Source of the DNA: Lachnospiraceae bacterium
Lineage (GTDB): Bacteria > Bacillota > Clostridia > Lachnospirales > Lachnospiraceae
NCBI GenBank assembly: GCA_022790855.1
Contig: JAAVYA010000036.1
Span: 1 to 64,000 of the forward strand
Direction of reading: 5' to 3'
DNA length: 64,000 bases
A model generated the notes under the pieces. The model was not told where the DNA came from and made no database searches. It saw only the letters and a program-made list of their open reading frames with translations. Shown here one piece after another: positions 53,066-60,395 of the stretch. Position numbers and translations under genes: made by a program. Position 1 is the stretch's first letter, and every line of letters starts with the position of its first letter.

Positions 53066-54510
53066 TTACACTGACTTTAGAGCAGAAACAATCTCTGGGA
53101 TTTCAATATTTGCTGGACGATATGCAGCCCAACTGCGTTTATGGGCAGGAGCTGGTAAAAAATGCCGCGCCTTCCAGCCGCGGGGAACGGGAGGAACTGA
53201 AAGAAGAGTTAAAACGGCTCTCCCTTTTGGTGGAAGGGTATGAGAAGCAGCGCAGCTTTTGGGATAGTATGGAACTGGTGCTGATGCAGATGAAGGAAGT
53301 GCGCGGCTCCTTGAAGCGAGGGGCGGAGGTCGTATTAACGGATCTGGAATTATTTGAGCTGAAGCATTTTTTATTGCAATGGGAGAAGCTGCAGCAGCTT
53401 TTTAAGCGGGAGGATGCCGTGAAGCTTCCCGGAATTGTGCCGGAGGATACGGTGGGGGCCTTAGATCTTTTGGATCCCCAGAAACGCCGCCTTCCGGGAT
53501 TTTATCTTGTAGATGAGTATGCAGAAGATTTGAAGCAGGTCCGGGCACAGAAACGTCATCTAGAGGTTGTGCTGCGTCAGGAGCATGAGGAGGAGAAGAA
53601 GGAGCGTCTGCTGCGCCAGCGTCAGGGGGAGGTAGCCAAGGAGGAAGAGATCTCTCAGCGTATCCGAGGAGAAATTACAGAAGCGCTGCGTCCCTGGCTG
53701 GAGCGGATTGCCCACAACTGCAGCGTAGTAGGAAAACTGGATTTTTTGATTCAGAAAGCAAAACTGGCGCTGCGTTACCGGGGGATTTGTCCTGTGTTGA
53801 CGGAAGAGGAATTAAAGCTTGAGAATATGCGGCATCCGGCAATCGAGAAGCGGCTTTCAGAATCCCACAAATGTTTTACGCCCATCTCTTTTCAAATGGA
53901 GCCTGGGGCGGCTGTTATTACAGGAGCCAACATGGGTGGAAAGAGCGTAGCCCTTCGGACGGTTGCTTTAAATGTAATATTGGCCCAGAGCGGATTTTTC
54001 GTCTATGCCACAGAGGCTCGGGTGCCCCTCTTTGACACCATCTGTATGGTGGCGGAGGAATATCAGTCTATGCAGAATGGTTTATCCAGCTTTGGCGGAG
54101 AAATTATGCAGCTTCAAAATGCCATTGACGCTCAGAAGCAGGGGTTTGGGCTTCTGGTGTTTGACGAGCTTGCCCGGGGAACGAATCCGGATGAAGGAGC
54201 CTCTATTGTCCGGGCTGTGGTGCAGTATTTGAAGAAGCGCCGTGTGATGGCCATATTAGCCACGCATTATGACCATGTGGCGGAATATGCAGATTATCAT
54301 TACCAGGTGGCGGGTTTAAACCAGGTGGATATGAAGCAGCTGGAAGAAGAGATTCATTCTGCAGAAGGAATCAAAGGCATCGACGTTATTTCAAAATATA
54401 TGAATTACGGAATTTATCAGGTTCATGGGAAAGAGGAATGCCCCAGAGATGCGATCCATATCTGCGGGCTTTTGGGATTGGAACCGGAATTAATGAATTT
54501 AATAGAGTAA
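53062..54510 (+). CDS. kamC: Probable lysine 5,6-aminomutase reactivase ATPase KamC (MutS-like)
   Basis: A 482-residue protein. The C-terminal half is a MutS-type ATPase with Walker A TGANMGGKSVALRT, LLVFDELARGTNPDEG as Walker B and ATHYDHVAEYAD as the switch region. The N-terminal half is coiled and lacks MutS mismatch-binding domains, so this is not a DNA repair protein. Together with KamB it is expected to reactivate the cobalamin-dependent KamDE. It is followed by a strong bidirectional terminator shared with the convergent transporter gene. Confidence 0.78.
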   Translation: MITLTLEQKQSLGFQYLLDDMQPNCVYGQELVKNAAPSSRGEREELKEELKRLSLLVEGYEKQRSFWDSMELVLMQMKEVRGSLKRGAEVVLTDLELFELKHFLLQWEKLQQLFKREDAVKLPGIVPEDTVGALDLLDPQKRRLPGFYLVDEYAEDLKQVRAQKRHLEVVLRQEHEEEKKERLLRQRQGEVAKEEEISQRIRGEITEALRPWLERIAHNCSVVGKLDFLIQKAKLALRYRGICPVLTEEELKLENMRHPAIEKRLSESHKCFTPISFQMEPGAAVITGANMGGKSVALRTVALNVILAQSGFFVYATEARVPLFDTICMVAEEYQSMQNGLSSFGGEIMQLQNAIDAQKQGFGLLVFDELARGTNPDEGASIVRAVVQYLKKRRVMAILATHYDHVAEYADYHYQVAGLNQVDMKQLEEEIHSAEGIKGIDVISKYMNYGIYQVHGKEECPRDAIHICGLLGLEPELMNLIE

Positions 54511-54515
54511 ATAGA

Positions 54516-54548
54516 AAAAGAAGCTGCCATGGTTGGGCAGCTTCTTTT
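54516..54548. terminator. Bidirectional terminator between kamC and the NhaC gene
   Basis: AAAAGAAGCTGCC (54516-54528) pairs along all 13 bases with GGCAGCTTCTTTT (54536-54548). A and T tracts flank both sides. Confidence 0.92.
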
Positions 54549-54583
54549 GTGTACAACAGTTCCAGAAAATTCTAATTATGTAG

Positions 54584-56140
54584 TTAAGCTTCCTTGTAAC
54601 CCCAAACCTTGGGCAGTACGATCAGCGCACCAATCAGGCATACAAGGGCAACAACTAATGTAATTACGGTGCAGACGCCGAAGCCAAGACCTGCGGTAAA
54701 GCCTGCCACAATATAACCTACGAAGCAACAGACTGCTACGGTTACGGCATATGGAGCCTGCGTACCCACATGGGCCAGATGGTTACAGGCGGCTCCCGTG
54801 GACGCTAAGATGGTAGTATCTGAAATCGGTGAACAATGGTCGCCGAATACGGAACCTGCCAGTGTTGCGGACAGACAGATAATGGTCAGTTCAGGAGCAG
54901 CAATTTCGGTAATCGCGATTACGATAGGAATCAGGATACCGAAGGTTCCCCATGCAGTACCGGTTGCGAATGCCAAAAGGCAGGCAATCAGGAAAATCAT
55001 GGGAGCCAGGATCTGAACCGGCATACCGGAACCCTGTACCACTTCAGCAACAAATCCGCCGGTGTTCAGGTAATCGCGGCAGATACCGCTGATGGACCAT
55101 GCCAGCGTTAAAATCACGCAGGCCGGAACCATGGAGGATACACCGTCATTAATGCAGCTAAAGAATTCTTTAAAATTCAAAACTCTGCGGACGGAGTAAT
55201 AAATAAAAGTTAAAAGTAATGTGCCGAATGCAGAAAGAGCCAATGCATAACCAGCGTCCGTATTACCAAAAGCGTCAAATAAGGACATGCCTTCCCCGTT
55301 CCAGAACCCGCCTACATAGAGCATGGATAAAATAGAAAGAACAATTAGGATGACAATCGGAATTACCAGATCTGATACACGTCCCTTGGAATCCTTCTTA
55401 GTTACCTTAGCAAGCGCTTCTTCTGCTTCCGTGCTGTCGATTCCCCCTAAATCTCCAGTGGTGGCAGCGCGGTATTCAGCCTTGGCCATGGGGCCGTATT
55501 CAGCCGTATCTTTGCGGATTGCCATCCAAAATACCATAAACAATGTCAAAATTGCATACAAGTTCATGGGAACAGAACTTAAAAATGCAGTCATTCCGTT
55601 GCCGGCGCTGGCCGGATAATAGGAAATAACGGCTGCTGCCCAGGAAGAAATCGGTGCAATAATACAAACGGGGGCGGCAGTAGCGTCAATACTGTAAGCC
55701 AGCCGTTCACGGGAAATGTTGAACTTATCCGTTACCGGTTTCATAACCGTACCTACGGTCAGGCAGTTGAAATAGTCATCAATGAAAATCAAACAGCCCA
55801 ATGCGGATGTAGCCAGTGCAGCGGAGCGTTTTCCCTTCAAATGATTCGCGGCCCATTCTCCATATGCCCGGGAACCTCCGGCACGGGTAACGAGCGCTAC
55901 CAGAATGCCAAGCATACATAAGAAAAGGATTAAGCTGGTGTTATCAGCCAGTTTGTCACACATCAATCTTACGAGCGTGTCAAAAAATCCTATGAAGCCA
56001 AGTCCGGTCATCAAAGAGTAAATCACTGTGCCGGATAAGATTCCGAGAATCAGTGAAAATACCACTTCTTTGGTGATCAGCGCCAATATAATGGCGATGA
56101 TCGGCGGTATGATTGACCATATACCCGCGTTCCAATCCAT
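54584..56140 (-). CDS. NhaC-family Na+/H+ antiporter or amino-acid transporter
   Basis: A 518-residue membrane protein with about 11 or 12 segments. The family signatures ACVILTLAWSISGICRDYL and the FGDHCSPISDTTILASTGA motif near residue 430 are present. NhaC members include Na+/H+ antiporters and cation-coupled amino acid carriers, and NhaC genes occur beside ornithine and lysine fermentation genes in Clostridia. A lysine uptake role, or exchange, is therefore likely but inferred. It is transcribed divergently from the kal operon and faces kamC. GGAGGG precedes the ATG on the minus strand. Confidence 0.87.
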   Translation of the reverse strand: MDWNAGIWSIIPPIIAIILALITKEVVFSLILGILSGTVIYSLMTGLGFIGFFDTLVRLMCDKLADNTSLILFLCMLGILVALVTRAGGSRAYGEWAANHLKGKRSAALATSALGCLIFIDDYFNCLTVGTVMKPVTDKFNISRERLAYSIDATAAPVCIIAPISSWAAAVISYYPASAGNGMTAFLSSVPMNLYAILTLFMVFWMAIRKDTAEYGPMAKAEYRAATTGDLGGIDSTEAEEALAKVTKKDSKGRVSDLVIPIVILIVLSILSMLYVGGFWNGEGMSLFDAFGNTDAGYALALSAFGTLLLTFIYYSVRRVLNFKEFFSCINDGVSSMVPACVILTLAWSISGICRDYLNTGGFVAEVVQGSGMPVQILAPMIFLIACLLAFATGTAWGTFGILIPIVIAITEIAAPELTIICLSATLAGSVFGDHCSPISDTTILASTGAACNHLAHVGTQAPYAVTVAVCCFVGYIVAGFTAGLGFGVCTVITLVVALVCLIGALIVLPKVWGYKEA

Positions 56141-56188
56141 AAAAATCCCTCCAATTCTAGTTTTACAATCATGCTTTAGGTGCTTTTT

Positions 56189-56203
56189 GAAAAACTCTGA
56201 ACA
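56189..56203 (+). repeat. Direct repeat, copy 1
   Basis: GAAAAACTCTGAACA. The same 15 bases recur at 56746-56760, on the other side of the riboswitch. Copy 1 lies just ahead of the divergent NhaC gene. Confidence 0.75.
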
Positions 56204-56330
56204 CCGTCATTATAACAGACCCCCGGAGGCTTTGCAAACAAAGTGCTAAAAAAATGACAAGATTTCTGAAATTTGTAATATTCGTAGAAAAAAAGCAAGA
56301 TTTTTTGGTGATAATTTTTGAAAGTTGTGA

Positions 56331-56359
56331 TTGACTTTAGAGAATTTAGGGCGTATGAT
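56331..56359 (+). promoter_or_regulatory. Sigma-A type promoter for the lysine operon leader
   Basis: TTGACT (56331-56336) and TATGAT (56354-56359) are exactly 17 bases apart. Transcription should start near 56366, about 20 bases ahead of the riboswitch P1 stem. Confidence 0.85.
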
Positions 56360-56383
56360 TAAACCATAAAAAGTGCATATGGA

Positions 56384-56552
56384 GACAATAGAGGAGCGGC
56401 AGATTAGGTAGCAGACGGATGGGAACGGTCATCATATCGGAAGCTGTTTGTGAATGTATCGCCGCCGAAAGCATATATGTATGATGGCATATATGTTTGG
56501 GATAACGGTTCAGTACTTTTATCCTGTCATGTTCGCATGGAGTGCTATTGAT
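56384..56552 (+). promoter_or_regulatory. Lysine riboswitch (L box) aptamer
   Basis: Conserved L-box pieces appear in order: CAATAGAGGAGCGG (P1 5' strand and loop motif, from 56386), ATCGCCGCCGAAAGC (56458-56472), paired GCATATATG/CATATATG arms (56471-56495), CTGTCATGTTCGCATGGAG (56524-56542) and the P1 3' strand CTATTG (56545-56550). These line up with the B. subtilis lysC leader motifs AGAGGTGCG, CGCCGAAGC, CTGTCA and TGGAGGGCTATC. P1 is CAATAG (56386-56391) with CTATTG (56545-56550). The aptamer lies directly downstream of a good promoter and ahead of the lysine-degradation operon. Because the P1 3' strand is also the 5' strand of the next terminator, lysine binding should allow transcription. 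Confidence 0.93.
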
Positions 56553-56580
56553 ACTGGAAAGTGTCAATAGCGTTTTTTTT
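56543..56580 (+). terminator. Riboswitch terminator T1, overlapping P1
   Basis: GCTATTGATAC (56544-56554) pairs with GTGTCAATAGC (56561-56571) around TGGAAA, followed by eight T (56573-56580). Its 5' strand contains the P1 strand CTATTG. Aptamer and terminator are therefore mutually exclusive. Confidence 0.93.
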
Positions 56581-56662
56581 ACTTCATTGTAGTAAAGGAT
56601 AGATCTCATAGTTTTATTGATCAGATCTTCCAGGCAGTATCCATGGAAATGAAGCGCTATTG
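56565..56662 (+). promoter_or_regulatory. Predicted two-part antiterminator linking T1 and T2
   Basis: CAATAGCG (56565-56572, the free 3' strand of T1) is complementary to CGCTATTG (56655-56662, the 5' strand of T2). CTTCATT (56582-56588) is complementary to AATGAAG (56648-56654), which is contiguous with the first site. The U run of T1 would bulge out. A small AGATCT/AGATCT hairpin (56601-56628) closes the loop. Confidence 0.7.
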
Positions 56663-56693
56663 TGCCGGAAATGGCGCCATGGCGCTTTTTTTT
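56652..56693 (+). terminator. Second terminator T2 in the lysine operon leader
   Basis: AAGCGCTATTGTGCC (56652-56666) and GGCGCCATGGCGCTT (56673-56687) form a stem with one mismatch, followed by a T run to 56693. It begins 72 bases after T1 and 111 bases before the kal start codon. Confidence 0.92.
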
Positions 56694-56696
56694 ACA

Positions 56697-56724
56697 CACC
56701 AGGTAACCATTTGGTTATATGGTG
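56697..56724 (+). promoter_or_regulatory. Nested dyad after T2, possible operator
   Basis: TAACCA (56704-56709) and TGGTTA (56712-56717) are flanked by CACCA (56697-56701) and TGGTG (56720-56724), so arms nest symmetrically with a two-base mismatch. It could be a protein binding site (for instance for the GntR-type proteins at 62.9-64 kb) or a third RNA stem. Confidence 0.4.
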
Positions 56725-56745
56725 ACTTCCGGGAAACCGGTTCAC

Positions 56746-56760
56746 GAAAAACTCTGAACA
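56746..56760 (+). repeat. Direct repeat, copy 2
   Basis: GAAAAACTCTGAACA, identical to 56189-56203. It lies 43 bases before the kal start codon. Confidence 0.75.
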
Positions 56761-56803
56761 AGTAATAGTGAAACAAGAAAAGAAAGGTAGGAGGTAAGGA
56801 AAC

Positions 56804-57184
56804 ATGAAATCAACGATTCGGCTGCGCATGAGCGCTCATGACGCGCATTACGGCGGGAATCTGGTAGACGGAGCCAGAATGCTGGGTCTGTTTGGGGATG
56901 TGGCAACGGAGCTTCTGATTTTGCAGGACGGCGATGAGGGACTGTTCAAGGCATATGACGAAGTGGAGTTCTTAGCCCCGGTATTTGCGGGAGACTATAT
57001 TGAGGCTACCGGCGAGATCGTACATGTGGGGAATACGTCACGGAAGATGAAATTTGAAGCCAGGAAAGTGATCGCGCCTCGCCCGGACATCAATGATTCC
57101 GCTTGTGACGTATTGGAGGAGCCCATTGTAGTATGCAGGGCCAGCGGGACTTGCGTAGTACCAAAGGATAAGCAGCGTAAATAA
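56804..57184 (+). CDS. kal: 3-aminobutyryl-CoA ammonia-lyase
   Basis: A 126-residue hot-dog fold enzyme that removes ammonia from L-3-aminobutyryl-CoA to give crotonyl-CoA, the fifth step in the lysine fermentation route. [20 protein letters not shown] at the N terminus and [18 protein letters not shown] in the middle are the family pattern. It is the first gene after the riboswitch leader, with TAGGAGG upstream, and kce follows after 11 bases. The short length is normal for Kal. Confidence 0.93.
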   Translation: MKSTIRLRMSAHDAHYGGNLVDGARMLGLFGDVATELLILQDGDEGLFKAYDEVEFLAPVFAGDYIEATGEIVHVGNTSRKMKFEARKVIAPRPDINDSACDVLEEPIVVCRASGTCVVPKDKQRK

Positions 57185-57195
57185 CGGAGGTGTCC

Positions 57196-58023
57196 ATGGA
57201 GAAGTTAATTATTACGGCGTGTATCTGCGGCGCTGAGGTGACAAAGGAACAGAATCCGGCAGTGCCTTATACGGTAGAAGAGATTGCCCGGGAAGCCAAG
57301 TCCGCATACGATGCGGGAGCGGCGCTGATCCATCTGCATGTGCGGGAAGACGACGGAACCCCTACGCAGAACAAAGAGCGGTTTGAGGCATGTATCAAGG
57401 CAATTAAAGAAGTATGTCCGGATGTGATCGTACAGGTTTCCACAGGAGGAGCCGTGGGCATGAGCAATGAAGAACGCTTGCAGCCCCTTCTTCTGAATCC
57501 GGAAATGGCCACGTTGGACTGCGGTACCTGCAACTTTGGCGGCGATGAGATTTTTGTCAATACGGAGAACATGATCATTGATTTCGTAAAGAACATGAAC
57601 GAGAGAAATGTAAAGCCGGAGATTGAGGTATTTGACAAGGGTATGGTTGATATGGCCTGCAGACTTCAGAGAAAAGGACATATTAAGACGCCGATGCATT
57701 TCGATTTTGTTATGGGGGTAAACGGCGGAATCAGCGCCGAGGCCAGAGATCTGGTATTTATGGTTGGGAGCATCCCGCCAGGATCTACCTGGACTGTGGC
57801 GGGCGTAGGAAGAAACCAGTTCCCCATGGCTGCTATGGGGATTTTAATGGGAGGCCATGTTAGGGTTGGTTTCGAGGATAATGTATATCTGGAAAAAGGC
57901 GTACCGGCCAAATCCAACGGAGAATTGGTAGCAAAAGCGGCCCGTCTGGCAAAAGAGCTGGGAAGGGAACTTGCAACACCGGCCGAGGCAAGAAAAATTT
58001 TAGGCTTGCCGGAGCAAAAATAA
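57196..58023 (+). CDS. kce: 3-keto-5-aminohexanoate cleavage enzyme (BKACE family)
   Basis: A 275-residue Zn-dependent TIM-barrel enzyme that splits 3-keto-5-aminohexanoate with acetyl-CoA into 3-aminobutyryl-CoA and acetoacetate. The metal ligands His46 and His48 in LIHLHVRED and Glu227 in VGFEDN are in the expected places. CGTCNFGGDEIFVNT is typical. A GTG at 57190 in frame lies inside the GGAGGT ribosome site, so ATG 57196 was chosen. Confidence 0.95.
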   Translation: MEKLIITACICGAEVTKEQNPAVPYTVEEIAREAKSAYDAGAALIHLHVREDDGTPTQNKERFEACIKAIKEVCPDVIVQVSTGGAVGMSNEERLQPLLLNPEMATLDCGTCNFGGDEIFVNTENMIIDFVKNMNERNVKPEIEVFDKGMVDMACRLQRKGHIKTPMHFDFVMGVNGGISAEARDLVFMVGSIPPGSTWTVAGVGRNQFPMAAMGILMGGHVRVGFEDNVYLEKGVPAKSNGELVAKAARLAKELGRELATPAEARKILGLPEQK

Positions 58024-58055
58024 AAAAGAGAAAAAGCAGAAGGAGGTTCGTTGTT

Positions 58056-59096
58056 ATGGCGGAGAAAGGTAATAAATATGGAATTCACAGGGTGGTGTCC
58101 CCACAAGGAGTATTGACACAGGCAGCTGATGTAATCGACAACGATATGACGAAAGAATATTCCAATGAGATCGTGTGCGACGTGATATCACTGAATATCG
58201 ACTCTGCTTCCTTTACTCAGATTGAAGAGTCCTGCGGAAAGGACAAGGAAAAAATTAAGGAGCGCATCTTAGAGATCGTTGGGGAACGGGGCAAGATGCA
58301 GAATCCGGTAACCGGTTCCGGCGGAATGTTCATTGGAACGGTAGCGCGTATTGGAGAGGATTTATCAGACTGCGGACTGAAAGTTGGGGATAAGATTGCA
58401 TCTCTGGTATCCCTGTCCATGACGCCGTTAAAGATTGAAGAGATCAAAGAAATTCATATGGATATCGACCGGGTAGACGTAACGGCAAAAGCAGTATTGT
58501 TTGAAAGCGCATTATACTGCAAGCTGCCCGAGGATATGAGCGAAGCACTGGCTTTGGCTGCATTGGACGTTGCAGGGGCTCCGGCTCAGACAGCCAAGCT
58601 GGTTCAGGCAGGAAATGAGGTGCTGATTCTAGGCGCGGCAGGAAAATCCGGAATGCTTTGCTGCTACGAAGCCCACAAGCGTGTAGGACCCACCGGAAGA
58701 GTGGTAGGCGTTGTGTACAATGAAGCGGAGAAGAACGATCTGGCATTCTTGGAAGTTTGCGATGAGATCGTCATTGCAGACGCTACCAAGCCGGTAAGTC
58801 TTTTGGAAGCTGCATTGGCAGCCAACGGCGGCAAAGAATACGATATTTCCATCTGCTGCGTAAATGTAGACGCCTGTGAAATGTCCGCAATTCTTCCTGT
58901 AAAGGATAACGGCTGCGTATATTTCTTCTCTATGGCTACCAGCTTTACAAGAGCAGCTCTGGGGGCAGAAGGCGTAGGCAAAGACATTGATATGATCATC
59001 GGTAATGGATATACTAAGGGGCATGCGGAGATTACCTTAAATGAATTAAGGGAAAATGAAAAGATCCGCGAAATCTTTGACCGTAAATACTTATAA
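58056..59096 (+). CDS. kdd: L-erythro-3,5-diaminohexanoate dehydrogenase
   Basis: A 346-residue NAD-dependent enzyme that deaminates 3,5-diaminohexanoate oxidatively to 3-keto-5-aminohexanoate. A medium-chain type nucleotide loop is visible in EVLILGAAGKSGMLCCYEAHK (about residue 190-210, read as AAGKSG), followed by VGVVYNEAEKNDLAFL. GSGGMFIGTVARIGED lies in the N-terminal half. AAGGAGG precedes the start. Between kce and kamA, it completes the enzyme set with no missing step before Kce. Confidence 0.93.
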   Translation: MAEKGNKYGIHRVVSPQGVLTQAADVIDNDMTKEYSNEIVCDVISLNIDSASFTQIEESCGKDKEKIKERILEIVGERGKMQNPVTGSGGMFIGTVARIGEDLSDCGLKVGDKIASLVSLSMTPLKIEEIKEIHMDIDRVDVTAKAVLFESALYCKLPEDMSEALALAALDVAGAPAQTAKLVQAGNEVLILGAAGKSGMLCCYEAHKRVGPTGRVVGVVYNEAEKNDLAFLEVCDEIVIADATKPVSLLEAALAANGGKEYDISICCVNVDACEMSAILPVKDNGCVYFFSMATSFTRAALGAEGVGKDIDMIIGNGYTKGHAEITLNELRENEKIREIFDRKYL

Positions 59097-59120
59097 AAAC
59101 AGAATGGAGGGTTTGTACTT

Positions 59121-60380
59121 ATGGAATTTGGTAAGAGCAGAAGAAACGGATTGTTTTTGGATGTGCCGGATGAACAGTGGAACGACTGGAAATGGCAGGT
59201 AAAGAATCGTGTGGAAACGGTGGATGATTTAAAGAAATATATGAAGCTGACACCGGAAGAGGAAGAGGGCATTGGGGCTTGCTTAAAGACTCTTCGTATG
59301 GCGATTACTCCGTATTACCTCTCTTTGATGGATTTGAATAATCCGGAAGATCCCATTCGTAAGCAGGCAATTCCTACGGCTGCAGAGCTGTATCAGTCCA
59401 AAGCGGATTTGTTAGACCCCCTTCATGAAGATACAGATTCACCGGTGAAGGGTCTGACTCATCGTTATCCCGATCGCGTACTGTTTTTGATTACGGATAT
59501 GTGCTCCATGTACTGCCGTCATTGCACCAGAAGACGTTTTGCAGGCCAGGCGGATACCAGCGTACCCAAGGAGCAGGTAGATGCATGCATCGAATATGTA
59601 CGCAATCATCCGGAAGTACGGGACGTACTCCTTTCCGGCGGTGATGCGCTGCTGGTAAGCGATGAGCGTTTGGAATATATTATTTCTGAGCTGCGTAAGA
59701 TTCCTCATGTGGAAATTGTTCGTATCGGTTCCAGGACTCCGGTGGTTATGCCTCAGAGAATTACCCAGGAACTGTGCGATATGCTGAAGAAGTATCACCC
59801 CATTTGGCTGAATACACACTTTAATCATCCCGATGAAATTACTGAGGAGAGCGCGGCAGCCTGCGCAAGACTGGCAGACGCAGGAATTCCTCTTGGCAAT
59901 CAGTCCGTATTGCTGGCAGGAGTCAATGACTGCATCCATATCATGCGCCGTCTGATGCATGGTTTGGTACAGATGCGTGTTCGTCCCTACTATATTTATC
60001 AGTGCGATTTGTCCTTTGGCTTGGAGCATTTCCGTACACCGGTTTCCAAGGGCATTGAGATCATTGAGGCATTGAGGGGCCATACCTCCGGATATGCAGT
60101 ACCTACTTTTGTAGTAGATGCACCGGGCGGCGGCGGAAAAACACCGGTTATGCCCAATTACGTTATTTCCCAGACCCCCGGCAAAGTAATTCTGCGTAAC
60201 TTTGAAGGTGTGATCACCACCTATACAGAGCCGGAGCACTATGATAATAGCTGCCACTGCCCGGACTGCGAGGCACATAAAGCGGCAGAACTGGTAGGCA
60301 TCGCTTCTCTGGAGCAGGGCGAAGCATTGTCCTTGGAGCCCAAGGGATTGAAACGTCTCGAAAGAGGAAAACACGAATAA
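59121..60380 (+). CDS. kamA: Lysine 2,3-aminomutase
   Basis: A 419-residue radical-SAM, PLP-dependent enzyme making L-beta-lysine from L-lysine. The 4Fe-4S motif CSMYCRHC (Cys128, Cys132, Cys135) and the PLP lysine Lys340 in APGGGGKTPVM match the clostridial enzyme. The three zinc-like cysteines near the C terminus (CHCPDC, about 378-383) are also present. It catalyses the first step. Its gene comes fourth in the operon, TGGAGG upstream. Confidence 0.96.
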   Translation: MEFGKSRRNGLFLDVPDEQWNDWKWQVKNRVETVDDLKKYMKLTPEEEEGIGACLKTLRMAITPYYLSLMDLNNPEDPIRKQAIPTAAELYQSKADLLDPLHEDTDSPVKGLTHRYPDRVLFLITDMCSMYCRHCTRRRFAGQADTSVPKEQVDACIEYVRNHPEVRDVLLSGGDALLVSDERLEYIISELRKIPHVEIVRIGSRTPVVMPQRITQELCDMLKKYHPIWLNTHFNHPDEITEESAAACARLADAGIPLGNQSVLLAGVNDCIHIMRRLMHGLVQMRVRPYYIYQCDLSFGLEHFRTPVSKGIEIIEALRGHTSGYAVPTFVVDAPGGGGKTPVMPNYVISQTPGKVILRNFEGVITTYTEPEHYDNSCHCPDCEAHKAAELVGIASLEQGEALSLEPKGLKRLERGKHE

Positions 60381-60395
60381 TAAGCGAGGTGTGAT

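Noticed and set aside
53062-54510. MutS-type DNA mismatch repair protein
   Set aside because: Only the ATPase part is MutS-like; the mismatch-binding domains are missing, and the coupling to kamB points to cobalamin enzyme reactivation.
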